64,000 nt of DNA from Stakelama saccharophila (GCF_032229225.1 NZ_CP135076.1:1159001-1223000), one strand, 5' to 3'; positions 18,788 to 28,120 are shown, numbered from the stretch's first letter. Translations and numbers: made by a program. The notes: generated by a model not told the origin, from the letters alone.

Positions 18788-19300
18788 ATGGCGGACGACG
18801 GTAGCACCGGTCTGAATAGAATCCTGCTGCAGAACAGGGATCGATTCCTGCGATTCCTTGCAGCGCGTGGTGCCCGCGACGATGCGGAAGACGTTTTCCA
18901 GGATCTGTGGCACCGGATCGGATCCCGGCCGCCCGGTCCGGTGGCTGACCCCGTCCCCTATCTTTTTCGCGCGGCGGAGAACCTCTTGCGGGATCGACGC
19001 CGCGCCGCGACGAGCCGCGAACAGCGAGAAGAGGCGTGGCAGACCGGACCGGGCGAGCCCGCGGCACGCCCCTCCGGCGAGCAAGCCCTGATCGCCCGCG
19101 AACGGCTGCGCGAGGCAGAGCGGGTGCTGGGACAACTGGGAAGTCGCTGCGAACGCATTTTCCGTCGCTACCGACTGGAAGGCGAGACCCAGGCGGCGAT
19201 CGCGCGGCAGGAGGGCGTGAGCCTGAGCACGGTCGAGAAGGAATTGCAGAAGGCCTATCGCGCCTTGGCCGAGTTGCAGGAGCGGTTCGATGCGGAATGA
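18788..19300 (+). CDS. ECF RNA polymerase sigma factor, FecI-like
   Basis: A 170-residue sigma-70 family factor of the extracytoplasmic-function class. Region 2 covers about 10-75 (NRDRFLRFLAARGARDDAED then VFQDLWHRI, DPVPYLFRAAENLLRDRRR), and region 4 about 105-165 (LPxRC-like SRCERIFRRYRLEGETQAAI, then ARQEGVSLSTVEKELQKAYR). It is followed after 33 bases by the FecR-type anti-sigma factor and the STN receptor, the standard order of a cell-surface signalling system. The start at ATG 18788 is the first good one, but it has only a weak ribosome binding site, so a GTG upstream cannot be excluded. It should direct polymerase to the genes behind it when the receptor is occupied. Confidence 0.92.
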   Translation: MADDGSTGLNRILLQNRDRFLRFLAARGARDDAEDVFQDLWHRIGSRPPGPVADPVPYLFRAAENLLRDRRRAATSREQREEAWQTGPGEPAARPSGEQALIARERLREAERVLGQLGSRCERIFRRYRLEGETQAAIARQEGVSLSTVEKELQKAYRALAELQERFDAE

Positions 19301-19333
19301 CGGCAACGTCTGCGTCTATCGGAGACCATGCCC

Positions 19334-20308
19334 ATGAAAGCGATCCAACCCGAACCCTATTCCGGGGCCGTGCGCGAAACGGCGCGGCGCTGGGCGATCC
19401 GGGTGCGCGATCCCGATTTCAGCGATTGGGAGGATTTCACGCGGTGGCTGGAGGAAGATCCCGACCATGCCGGCGCCTATGACGTCGCCTGCGACACCGA
19501 CGAGGCGATTGCTGCGCTGTTCGCAGTTGAGGACCGCGAAGCCATTCCGCTCGCCGCGCCGATTGCCGATCGCCGTTCGCGGCCGGCTTGGCGCCGCATC
19601 GCGTTCGGCGGCGGCGCGGCGGCGATGCTGGCCGCCGTTCTCGGCTATTCGGCGTGGGATGGCGGCGCGCCCGCCCGCACGATCGAAACCCGGCCCGGCG
19701 TGCAGCGGACGATGACGCTCGCGGACGGAAGCAGGATCATCCTCAATGGCGATACGCGGCTCATCCTCGATCCCGACACGCCGCGCCTCGCCACGCTCGC
19801 GAGCGGTGAAGCGATATTCCGGGTGCGCCACGACGCGGACGCCCCCTTCGTGGTCAAGGTAGCCGGTGCCAGGCTGGTCGATGTCGGCACCACGTTCGAC
19901 GTGACCACGGGCGACGCCGGCGCATTGCGCGTGGCCGTGGCGGAGGGCGCCGTCCTGTACAATCCTAAGGCCGAGGCGGTGCGACTGGACGCCGGCATGG
20001 AAATGCGGGTGACGGGCGACCAGATCATCGTGCGCGACGTGGCGGCGGCCGATATCGGCAGTTGGCGGCACGGGATGCTGGTATTCCACGAAGCGCCGAT
20101 CGCCGAGGTGGCGGATGCGCTAGAGCGTAGTCTCGGCGTATCGGTGCAGGTGTCTCCGGACCTGGCGAGCACGCCCTTCACCGGTACACTCGCCGTGACC
20201 GGCGATCGCGCGCATGCGGTCGAGCGACTGGCGCCCTTGCTGGGCGCCTCCGCGCGGCGTAGTGGCGACGGCTGGATGTTGTTTCGTTCGAACAGTGCGC
20301 AGCCTTAG
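19334..20308 (+). CDS. FecR-like anti-sigma factor
   Basis: A 324-residue inner-membrane regulator that holds the FecI-like sigma factor and relays the receptor signal. Residues 5-60 are the cytosolic N-terminal domain (ARRWAIRVRDPDFSDWEDFT, RWLEEDPDHAGAYD), a membrane segment lies near 85-105 (AFGGGAAAMLAAVLGYSAW), the periplasmic FecR domain follows (110-205, with TLADGSRIILNGDT and GARLVDVGTTFDV), and an STN-like C-terminal domain ends the protein (245-320). ATG 19334 is preferred over the ATG six bases earlier because GGAGA is eight bases before it. The stop overlaps the GTG start of the STN receptor by 14 bases, so the two are translationally coupled. Confidence 0.93.
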   Translation: MKAIQPEPYSGAVRETARRWAIRVRDPDFSDWEDFTRWLEEDPDHAGAYDVACDTDEAIAALFAVEDREAIPLAAPIADRRSRPAWRRIAFGGGAAAMLAAVLGYSAWDGGAPARTIETRPGVQRTMTLADGSRIILNGDTRLILDPDTPRLATLASGEAIFRVRHDADAPFVVKVAGARLVDVGTTFDVTTGDAGALRVAVAEGAVLYNPKAEAVRLDAGMEMRVTGDQIIVRDVAAADIGSWRHGMLVFHEAPIAEVADALERSLGVSVQVSPDLASTPFTGTLAVTGDRAHAVERLAPLLGASARRSGDGWMLFRSNSAQP

Positions 20309-22703
20309 CCTTCCCGTCCTGCTGTCCATGCTCGCCGCGGCGCCCGCGGCTCGTGCCGAAGAAGCGCACGGGACGGTATCGGTGGCGGCCATGCGGCTCG
20401 ACCGGGCGATCCTCGTCGTCGGTCGCCAGACCGGCGCCAGCATCGGCCTGCGCGACCGCGACCTGGCGCGCATTCGGGTCCATCCGGTATCCGGCTCGCT
20501 CGGCGCGGGACAGGCGCTCGACCGCATGCTGGCCGGCACCCGCGCCAGGGCGCGGCGCATCGGCCACGGACGCTTCGTCATAGAGGCGCGACCGGCAATG
20601 CCGCGGCCCGTGCGCGAAGAACCGTTCCCGCCGCCGCCGCCGCCGGAAAAGCCCGAAGACATCATCGTCACGGCCAGCAAGCGCGATACGCCGCTGTCCG
20701 ATTATCCCGGCGATGCCGTCGTGATCGACGGGGACGCCTTTACGCTGGCGGCCGCCGGGCGGGGCAATGACGCGCTCGAGACGCAGAGCGCAAGCCTGAG
20801 TTCCACCCATCTCGGCCCCGGCCGGAACAAGCTGTTCCTGCGCGGTATCGCGGATTCGAGCTTCACCGGCCCCACCCAGTCCACGGTCGGCCGGTATTGG
20901 GGCAATATGCGCGTGAGCTATAGCGCGCCCGATCCCGATTTGCGGCTGTACGACATCAACCGTGTCGAAATCCTCGAAGGTCCGCAGGGAACCTTGTACG
21001 GCGCCGGCTCGCTGGGCGGCATCATCCGCGTCGTTCCGCAACATCCGCAACTCGACCGGATCGGCGGGCGCGCATGGATCGGCGGCCAGGCGACCGAGCA
21101 CGGCGATCCGGGGGGCGATCTCGGCGCATTGATCAACCTGCCTTTGGCCAGCGACGTCGCGGCGGCGCGGGTTCTCGCTTATGCCGGGCGCGAGGGCGGC
21201 TATATCGACGACCGGCTGCGCCGCCGCGACGACGTGAACCAGGTCGATATCGCCGGCGGCCGGGCGATGCTGCGCGTCGCACCCGCGAGCGACTGGACGA
21301 TCGACCTGGCGGCGACCTATCAGCGGATCGACGGGGACGACGCGCAATATGCCGATCGGGATCGTGGCGACCTCAGTCGGGAAAGCGCCATCGCGCAGCC
21401 CTATGCCAACGACTATTTTCTGGGCGGACTGACCGTACGCGGTCGGATCGGCGAGGTCTCGATCGTTTCCACCACCGGTATCACCGACCAATATGTCGCG
21501 GAGACCTTCGACGCGACCGCCAACGCGAACGGCGAACTGGATTTCGCGGTCGCGCACTCGGCGCCCCGCGCCTTTCGCCAGATCAATCGCATCCGCATGG
21601 TCGCCACCGAAACCCGGCTGTGGACGCGGGCCGAGGACGGCAGCGGCTGGTTGCTGGGGGTGAGCGGCCTGACCAACGAGACGCGCATCAACCGCAAGAT
21701 GGGGCCGGTCGTCATGATCGCGCCGGCGACCGGCGTGCGAAACCGCGTGGACGAAGTGACCGCCTTCGGCGAGGCGACGCTGGTGCCGGCGTCCGACCTC
21801 GAACTCACGCTGGGCGGTCGCCTGACCTGGTCCCGCCTTTCGGGCAGCGCCGAGGATGCGCCCGTCGCTTATGCGTTTCGCAAGGACCCGCAGGGAAAAG
21901 CGAGCCGCGAATCGACCGAGGCGCTGCCGTCGCTGGCGCTCGCATGGCGTCCGAGCGGGCGGTGGACGGTGTTCGCTCGCGTGCAGGAAGGCTATCGGCC
22001 CGGCGGCCTTGCGGTGGAAAGCGACGCGATCCGGCGCTTCCAGGGCGACCGCATCGTGACGGCCGAAATCGGCGGGCGCTGGAACGGCGGGGCGGCGGTG
22101 CCGCTCGACCTTTCGGTGACATTGGCCGCCACCCGCTGGCACGACATCCAGGCCGACCTGATCGACGGAACGGGATTTCCCACGACCACCAATATCGGCG
22201 ATGGCCGGGTTCATTCGCTGGGCATCCGCGCGGCCTGGCGGCCGCTTTACGGCCTGACCCTGGACGGGTCGCTCTATCTGAACGATTCCAGGGTGACGAG
22301 CACGCCCCCCGGCGTGGCACACATCCTCGCTGCGGCCGCTTCGGAGGAGGCGCCCAACGCCCTGCCGAACGTGGCCGATGTCAGCGCCCGGATCGGCGGC
22401 CGATACCGCGTCGACCTCGGCGGCGCGGACGACCTAACGCTTTCGGGCTATGCCCGCTATGTGGGCGAATCCCGGCTGGGCGTCGGGCGCGAACTGGGGC
22501 AACGGCAGGGCGATTATCTGGATAGCGGGCTGGACCTGCGGCTCGGCACGGCGGCGCGGGGAATCACCCTCGGCGTGACCAATCTGTTCGATGTGCGTGG
22601 CAACCGGTTTGCGCTGGGAAGCCCCTTCCAGGTTCGCGAGGGCGGGCAGATCACGCCGCTGCGCCCGCGAACGATCCGCATCGGGTTCGACGCCAGTTGG
22701 TAA
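20295..22703 (+). CDS. TonB-dependent receptor with STN signalling domain
   Basis: An 802-residue outer-membrane transducer. GTG 20295 gives a signal peptide (1-21, ending AAPAARA). Residues 24-97 form the STN domain that contacts the FecR-like protein in the periplasm (MRLDRAILVVGRQTGASIGL). A proline-rich linker (FPPPPPPEKP) leads to the TonB box DIIVTA at 122-127. The plug has LEGPQGTLYGAGSLGGIIRV, and the barrel ends at DASW. The STN domain plus the upstream sigma and anti-sigma genes show that this receptor both imports a ligand and switches on its own operon. It ends 66 bases before the autotransporter gene. Ligand unknown: the FecA-like plan often means a ferric chelate, but in sphingomonads other substrates are common. 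Confidence 0.94.
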   Translation: MRSLSLPVLLSMLAAAPAARAEEAHGTVSVAAMRLDRAILVVGRQTGASIGLRDRDLARIRVHPVSGSLGAGQALDRMLAGTRARARRIGHGRFVIEARPAMPRPVREEPFPPPPPPEKPEDIIVTASKRDTPLSDYPGDAVVIDGDAFTLAAAGRGNDALETQSASLSSTHLGPGRNKLFLRGIADSSFTGPTQSTVGRYWGNMRVSYSAPDPDLRLYDINRVEILEGPQGTLYGAGSLGGIIRVVPQHPQLDRIGGRAWIGGQATEHGDPGGDLGALINLPLASDVAAARVLAYAGREGGYIDDRLRRRDDVNQVDIAGGRAMLRVAPASDWTIDLAATYQRIDGDDAQYADRDRGDLSRESAIAQPYANDYFLGGLTVRGRIGEVSIVSTTGITDQYVAETFDATANANGELDFAVAHSAPRAFRQINRIRMVATETRLWTRAEDGSGWLLGVSGLTNETRINRKMGPVVMIAPATGVRNRVDEVTAFGEATLVPASDLELTLGGRLTWSRLSGSAEDAPVAYAFRKDPQGKASRESTEALPSLALAWRPSGRWTVFARVQEGYRPGGLAVESDAIRRFQGDRIVTAEIGGRWNGGAAVPLDLSVTLAATRWHDIQADLIDGTGFPTTTNIGDGRVHSLGIRAAWRPLYGLTLDGSLYLNDSRVTSTPPGVAHILAAAASEEAPNALPNVADVSARIGGRYRVDLGGADDLTLSGYARYVGESRLGVGRELGQRQGDYLDSGLDLRLGTAARGITLGVTNLFDVRGNRFALGSPFQVREGGQITPLRPRTIRIGFDASW

Positions 22704-22769
22704 TATCGGTTGCGGGTTCGTATCGTCGGCTCCGTCTCGGCTCCCGAAAGCAATGTTCGAGGGAGCCCG

Positions 22770-25700
22770 ATGCGTATTCTGCTTGCAACCACCGGCCTGG
22801 CCACCGTCCTCACTCTTGCGCCGGCAACGGCGTCGGCCCAGACGCGAACGATCGACGAAGAAGTGACGACGCCGGTCGCCACCGCGACCGCCGCCTCCGG
22901 CCAGCCTGCCGATGTCGAAATCACCGAGGACGGGGCGATCACGCTGGACGGCGGCACTGCCGTGACTCTCGACAGCGCCAACGACGTGGCCAATGCCGGC
23001 GAGATACAGATTACCGACGCCGACGGCGCGGTCGGCATCGAGGCGAGCACGGCGGGTTCCGGCGACATCACCAATAGCGGCTCCATCGTCATCGACGAGA
23101 GCTACGAAGCCGAAGACGCCGACGACGATGACGACTTGGACGGACCGTTTGCGGAAGGGACGGGCCGGTTCGGCATCCGCACCGATGGGGCTTTTACCGG
23201 CGACATCGCCAATTCCGGTACCATCACGGTGGAGGGTAACGATTCGGGCGGCATTGCGCTGGGCGGCGCGCTGGCCGGCTCCCTGTCGTCCACCGGCAAG
23301 ATCGAGCTGACCGGTGATGACGGCGCGGCTATCCAAGCGGGAGACGTTACCGGAGACGTCGATCTGCGCGGGACGATCGCGACGCGCGGCGAGAATACGG
23401 TCGGCGTCGCGCTGGACGGCGATGTCGGCGGCGCGGTCCATGTCCAGGGCAGCATCGCCTCGACCGGCTATCGCTATCTGCAGGCGCCCGGGGACGTCGA
23501 AGATCTGGATACCGACGATCTGTTGCAGGGCGGGCCGGCCGTCCGGGTGGCCGGCAATGTCGGCGGCGGCATCCTGGTCGATGCGCCGCCGGCCGATGCC
23601 GATGAGGATGTCGACGACGAGGACGACGACGGCATCGACGATGCCGACGAGGGCACGGGAAGCATCACCAGCTATGGCGCGGCGCCGGCGTTGCAGATCG
23701 GATCGGATGCACGCGACCTCACCATCGGCGGTGTCGCCGGCGCCGACGGGCACAGCCTCGTCATTCGCGGTTCCGTCGGCTCCGCTGGCGTCTATTCCGG
23801 CGTCGACGCCGTTGCCATCGAGATCGGCGGCATGGGACACGCCGTCGATCTGGGTGAGGGCATCGCGATCGACGGCGCGGTGGCCTCGCAGGGCCAGGCG
23901 AGTGCGACCGCGCTGCGTTTGGCGGACGGCGCCGCGGCGAACGAAATCCTCGTCGGCGGCGAGGTCTCGGCGCGCGGGGGAAGCGACGAGGCGCACGTCA
24001 CCCGCGCCATCGAAATCGGCGAGGGCGCAACCGTGGCGACCATTTCCAACAGCGGTCAGATTTCCGCCACGACCGGCGGGGCCGGCACCGCCATCGCCAT
24101 CGAGGACCGCTCCGGCACGCTGGACCTGATCGAGAATAGCGGCGCGATCGCGGCTACGGGCGCCACCGATACCAACGGCCGCATGATCGCGATCGACCTC
24201 AGCGCCAATGACGGCGGCGCCACGATCCGGCAGTCGCTGGCCGGTGAAGATGCCGCAGCGCCTGCCATCCGCGGGGACATCCTGTTCGGCGCGGGCGACG
24301 ATATGCTGGAGGTGGCGGACGGCGCGGTAGGCGGCGACGTCGCTTTCGGTGCCGGGGGCAATCGCTACCTGCTGAGCGGCGATGCGGCGCATTCGGGCGC
24401 CATCGCCTTCGGCAGCGGGGCGGACACGCTGGCGCTTTCGGATGAAGCCAGCGTCGTCGGCAATGTCGATTTCGGCGGCGGCGCGGATGTGCTGACGCTG
24501 GCGGAGGGAACCGCATTTCGCGGCGCACTGTCGGGCAGCGCCGGGCTTGCCGCCAGCGTTTCCGGCACGCTGGACGCGACCAATGCCGGCGCGGTGGCCC
24601 TGGGGTCGCTCGATGTCGGCGAGAACGGCGCGCTGGGCGTCACGATCGATGGCGAGACGGGTACGAACACCGTGTACCAGGTCGCCGGCGCGGCATCCTT
24701 TGCCGAGGGCGCCAGGGTTCTCGTCCACCTCGACACCATCCAGGGATCGCTGGGCGACCATGTGATCGTCGAGGCGGGCACGCTGAGCGGCGGCGACGCC
24801 CTGACCACGAGCGAGGCGGTGCTGCCGTTCCTGTTCAAGAGCGACCTGACCGCCGACGAGGCGGCCGGAACCGTCACGCTGAGCATCGACCGCAAGTCGG
24901 CGGGCGAGCTGGGCATGAATCGGTCCGAGGCCGGCGCATATGATGCGGTCGTCAACGCGCTCGACGCCGACGAACAGATCGCGGACACCTTCCTCGCCGT
25001 GGACGACGCGGACACCTTCTACGATTATTACCGTACGTTCCTGCCGGCCGACGCCGCCGGGCTGTTCGAGTCCGTCACCCAGGCATCGCGCCAGCAGGCG
25101 CGCTTCCTGTCCGACCGTCAGCCCGAGAGCGCGCAGGAGAAATGGAATATCTGGTTGCAGCAATATGGCTGGGGCGCATCGAAGGATGTCGGCGAGACCC
25201 AGGCCTATGACATCGGCGGCTGGGGCGCGACCGGCGGCGCGGAGCACGCGATCGGCAATCTCGGCTATCTGGGCGTCACGCTGGGTTTCGGCCTGGGGCG
25301 CGACGGCGACGGCTCGAACGACAACGAGGTTACCACCGGCCAGTATGAAGCGGCGGTGCATTGGCGTGCCCGGTTCGGCGGACTGGGCCTCGCCGCGCGG
25401 GGATCGATCGGCAAGGTCGATTTTCACAGCCAGCGCCGCTTTTTCGGCGACGGTTTCGATCGCCTGTCGGAAGGCGACTGGGGCGGCACCTTGTGGTCGG
25501 CGACCGGCATGGCGTCCTACGACCTGGCGGTCGGCAAGCGCCTGCATATCCGGCCGCGCGCCGCGATCGATTACTACCGGTTGAGCGAGGATGCACATAG
25601 CGAGACGGGCGGCGGCGACGCCTTCGACCTGACCGTCGAGAAGCGGGTCAGCGACGAGGCGGCCGCGACCGGCAGCATGACGCTGGGCTACGAACTGGGC

Positions 25701-25970
25701 AGCCTGGACCCCACGGAAAGCTGGCTGCGGCTGGAACTGGAAGGCGGCCGGCGCGAGATCGTCGGCGGCAACATCGCGGCGACCACCGCCCGGTATGGCG
25801 ACGGCGATCCCTTCACGCTGCAGCCGACGGCGCGCAAGAGCGGCTGGCTGGGTCGGGTGCGGCTCGCCGGCGGGCAGGACCTGTTCACCGTCGGCGGCGA
25901 AGTCAGCGCCGAGGAGCAGCAGGACCATACCGCCATCGCCGCCCGCATGTCCGTTCGCCTGAACTGGTAG
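22770..25970 (+). CDS. Autotransporter (type V secretion) with acidic passenger
   Basis: A 1066-residue protein: signal peptide 1-24 (ending TASA), a glycine-rich passenger to about 790 made of short beta-helix rungs (repeats of the type GDIxNSGTIxVxG), and a C-terminal autotransporter barrel ending in RLNW. The junction region has FYDYYRTFLPADAAGLFESV and QASRQQARFLSDR. Two very acidic tracts interrupt the helix, at about 109-126 (EAEDADDDDDLDG) and 277-297 (DADEDVDDEDDDGIDDADEG); these could bind calcium. ATG 22770 follows GGGAG. It is the fourth gene behind a sigma, anti-sigma and receptor set, all on one strand with small gaps, so it is probably under the same control. The passenger shows no enzyme motif; adhesion or surface display is a guess. 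Confidence 0.93.
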   Translation: MRILLATTGLATVLTLAPATASAQTRTIDEEVTTPVATATAASGQPADVEITEDGAITLDGGTAVTLDSANDVANAGEIQITDADGAVGIEASTAGSGDITNSGSIVIDESYEAEDADDDDDLDGPFAEGTGRFGIRTDGAFTGDIANSGTITVEGNDSGGIALGGALAGSLSSTGKIELTGDDGAAIQAGDVTGDVDLRGTIATRGENTVGVALDGDVGGAVHVQGSIASTGYRYLQAPGDVEDLDTDDLLQGGPAVRVAGNVGGGILVDAPPADADEDVDDEDDDGIDDADEGTGSITSYGAAPALQIGSDARDLTIGGVAGADGHSLVIRGSVGSAGVYSGVDAVAIEIGGMGHAVDLGEGIAIDGAVASQGQASATALRLADGAAANEILVGGEVSARGGSDEAHVTRAIEIGEGATVATISNSGQISATTGGAGTAIAIEDRSGTLDLIENSGAIAATGATDTNGRMIAIDLSANDGGATIRQSLAGEDAAAPAIRGDILFGAGDDMLEVADGAVGGDVAFGAGGNRYLLSGDAAHSGAIAFGSGADTLALSDEASVVGNVDFGGGADVLTLAEGTAFRGALSGSAGLAASVSGTLDATNAGAVALGSLDVGENGALGVTIDGETGTNTVYQVAGAASFAEGARVLVHLDTIQGSLGDHVIVEAGTLSGGDALTTSEAVLPFLFKSDLTADEAAGTVTLSIDRKSAGELGMNRSEAGAYDAVVNALDADEQIADTFLAVDDADTFYDYYRTFLPADAAGLFESVTQASRQQARFLSDRQPESAQEKWNIWLQQYGWGASKDVGETQAYDIGGWGATGGAEHAIGNLGYLGVTLGFGLGRDGDGSNDNEVTTGQYEAAVHWRARFGGLGLAARGSIGKVDFHSQRRFFGDGFDRLSEGDWGGTLWSATGMASYDLAVGKRLHIRPRAAIDYYRLSEDAHSETGGGDAFDLTVEKRVSDEAAATGSMTLGYELGSLDPTESWLRLELEGGRREIVGGNIAATTARYGDGDPFTLQPTARKSGWLGRVRLAGGQDLFTVGGEVSAEEQQDHTAIAARMSVRLNW

Positions 25971-25990
25971 CGGCGAGCCCGCGCCGACGG

Positions 25991-26905
25991 TCAGACCGCC
26001 GGCGCCGGCCGGCGCCGGCGGTGCGTCGCCAGGGCGTGGGCGGTGAAGACCGCCAGCCCGGTCCAGATCAGCGCGAAGGCGATCAGCATGCGCGTCGTCA
26101 GCGGCTCGCCGAAGGCCAGGACGCCGAGCAGGAATTGCAGCGTCGGCGCGATATATTGCAGCAGGCCGAGCGTGCTGTAGCGCAGGCGTCTGGCGGCGGC
26201 GGCGAACAGCAGGAGCGGCACGGACGTCATCACCGAGCTGAGCATCAGCAACAGGTCGGTGCCGCGTTCCTGTCCGAAATCCAGCCCGCCGGCGACGCCC
26301 AGCCAGACCAGATAGACGAGCGCCGCTGGCGTCAGCAGCAGCGTCTCGGTCGCCAGCCCCTCCAGCGATTCGATCGGCGCCAGCTTGCGGACCATGCCGT
26401 AGAAGCCGAAAGAGAGCGCCAGCGCCAGGCTGATCCAGAGCCCGCCCGGCGCGGCCTGCGCCATCACCGCGACGCCGGCGCCGGCCAAGGCGATGGCGGT
26501 CCATTGCAGGCGCCCCAGCCGTTCGCCGAAGACCAGCAGTCCCAGCACCACGTTCACCAGCGGGTTGAGGAAATAGCCCAGACTGGCGGCGACGACATGG
26601 GCGTGGTTCACGGCCCAGACATAGACCAGCCAGTTGACCGCGATCAGGGTCGCGCTGGCGGCCATCAGGCGCAGCACCCGCACCTGCCGGAGCAGCGACC
26701 GCCACAGCGCCAGCCGGCGGCGAAGCGCCACGATCGCCAGCACCAGCAGCAGCGACCAGGCGACGCGGTGGGCGACGATTTCCACCGCGCCGACAGGCTG
26801 GAGCAGCTTGAAATAGAGCGGCAGCAGGCCCCACAGGGCATAGGCGCCGACGCCCATGGCGAGGCCGTCCGCCGGCGGCGAATCGGGATGCTGATGCCGG
26901 GACAT
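25991..26905 (-). CDS. rarD: EamA-family transporter RarD
   Basis: A 304-residue inner-membrane protein with ten membrane segments, made of two EamA repeats. It matches the RarD subfamily: the N-terminal GVGAYALWGLLPLYFKLLQ, then IVAHRVAWSL, NWLVYVWAVNHAHVVAASLG with YFLNPLVNVVLGLLVFGERL, and LRYSTLGLLQYIAPTLQFLL in the second half. RarD proteins are associated with chloramphenicol sensitivity and are thought to export small metabolites, but the substrate is not settled. It converges with the autotransporter gene 20 bases away. A 32-residue membrane peptide gene lies just upstream on the same strand. Confidence 0.93.
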   Translation of the reverse strand: MSRHQHPDSPPADGLAMGVGAYALWGLLPLYFKLLQPVGAVEIVAHRVAWSLLLVLAIVALRRRLALWRSLLRQVRVLRLMAASATLIAVNWLVYVWAVNHAHVVAASLGYFLNPLVNVVLGLLVFGERLGRLQWTAIALAGAGVAVMAQAAPGGLWISLALALSFGFYGMVRKLAPIESLEGLATETLLLTPAALVYLVWLGVAGGLDFGQERGTDLLLMLSSVMTSVPLLLFAAAARRLRYSTLGLLQYIAPTLQFLLGVLAFGEPLTTRMLIAFALIWTGLAVFTAHALATHRRRRPAPAV

Positions 26906-26983
26906 GCGGTGCGGCTATTGCCGCGGGCGCGATGACGCCAGCAAGAAATTCCAGTCGCGGCGATAGCGCGCGCGACGCGCCCG

Positions 26984-27082
26984 TCAGTCGGCCGGCTTGC
27001 GCGCGAAGATCACGATCGCGCCGAGCGTGCTGATCGTCGTCAGCGCGCAGATCGCGAGCAGCAGCATGCTGTTGATGTCCAT
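26984..27082 (-). CDS. Single-span membrane peptide
   Basis: A 32-residue peptide, MDINSMLLLAICALTTISTL then GAIVIFARKPAD, with one hydrophobic span and a positively charged tail. The start is supported by GGGGGAGAGGAT directly upstream on the minus strand, a much better ribosome binding site than most genes here have. It lies 78 bases upstream of rarD on the same strand, so they could be co-transcribed. The function is unknown. It could be a subunit or regulator of a membrane complex; the strong initiation signal is the main reason to believe it is made. Confidence 0.6.
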   Translation of the reverse strand: MDINSMLLLAICALTTISTLGAIVIFARKPAD

Positions 27083-27275
27083 ATCCTCTCCCCCGTCTCT
27101 CGTCCGGTAGTCGCCGCCAGCTTGTGGAAAAGCGGCGCAGGCGACAACCCCTATTCGTAGCTGCGCCGCACAACGCGCCGCCGCACCCGCGCCCGCGTCA
27201 GGATGGTCGCGCCGGCGGCCGTGTGCGGGCCGGGCCGAGGGCGGTGAACCGCCCCTCGCGCCGCAACTGGGCGTC

Positions 27276-28120
27276 GTGGACAAAGCTTGCCGAGGTGACT
27301 CGCCGCTGATTCAACGCTGGCTTTTGGAGGCGGCGTTGGGCGAGCGGATCGGGCTTACAGACGAGGAATGAGCGCTAATCGGGCCCCTGCTGCCGCCTGA
27401 GCGAGGGCGCGGCTGCCGACCGGCAGGCGACAACCGACCGTTCTTTGAAGGCATGATGTGGATGGCACGGACCGGCTCGCAGTGGCGTCACCTGCCGGAC
27501 GAGTATGGCAAGTGGAACAGCGTCTTCCGGCGCTACGGACGATGGGTCGAGACGGGCGTGTTCGACGCAATGCTGGAGACGCTGGCCGAGATGGCCGGCC
27601 GGGAACGCTCCGTCGACATGATCGACAGCACCATCATCCGGGCGCACCACTGCGCAGTCGGCATAAAAAGGGGACTCAGACGACCGAGGCACTTGGCCGA
27701 TCGCGCGGCGGCTTCACCACCAAGCTCCACGCGCGCTGCGACGGCAAAGGCCGCCCGCTCGGCTTCATGCTGACACCGGGCGAGGCGCACGACGTGCACG
27801 GCTTCGCGCCGCTGTTCCGCATGCTCACCGATAAGGTGACGGCGCTGCTCGCCGACCGCGGCTACGACGCCGATGCCATCCGCGAGGAGATCGCCTTCCA
27901 TGGCGTGCAGGCGGTGATCCCGGCCAAGCGCGGGCGCCGCAATCCCGCGGCCCACGACCGCGACAAATACCGCCTGCGCAGCCGGATCGAACAGCTCTTC
28001 AACAAGCTTAAGAACTGGCGCCGGATCGCCACCCGTTACGACAAGACCCGCACGTCATACATCGGCTTCGTCAGTCTCGCCTCAGCTCTGCTGTGGTTAC
28101 CCTTTGTCCACAAAGCCTAG
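27276..28120 (+). mobile_element. IS5-family insertion sequence, decayed
   Basis: A single transposase unit of about 840 bases. The ends are marked by GTGGACAAAG at 27276-27285 and its exact complement at 28102-28111, a ten-base inverted repeat; the right copy overlaps the last transposase codons. No clear target-site duplication is seen, so the ends are approximate. The transposase is interrupted (separate entry). Confidence 0.7.
27336..28120 (+). pseudogene. IS5-family transposase, with nonsense codon and frameshift
   Basis: The reading begins at TTG 27336 (LGERIGLTDEE) and meets TGA at 27369-27371 where the family has tryptophan (DEEWALI); this is a TGG to TGA change. The frame continues as ALIGPLLPPERGRGCRPAGD to RERSVDMIDSTIIRAHHCAV, then must slip -1 at the A run 27665-27669 (A-AAA-AGG) to enter the second frame, HKKGTQTTEALGRSRGGFTT through SRIEQLFNKLKNWRRIATRY to the stop at 28118. 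The DDE-type acids are D in VDMIDST, D in LLADRGYDAD and E in SRIEQLFN. The frameshift may be programmed, as in some IS5 subgroups, but the nonsense codon should prevent full-length product. Confidence 0.85.

Noticed and set aside
22434..27173. A 1579-codon open frame antisense to the autotransporter and reading through rarD sequence
   Set aside because: It is a codon-bias shadow; its composition is non-protein-like, and real genes explain both parts.
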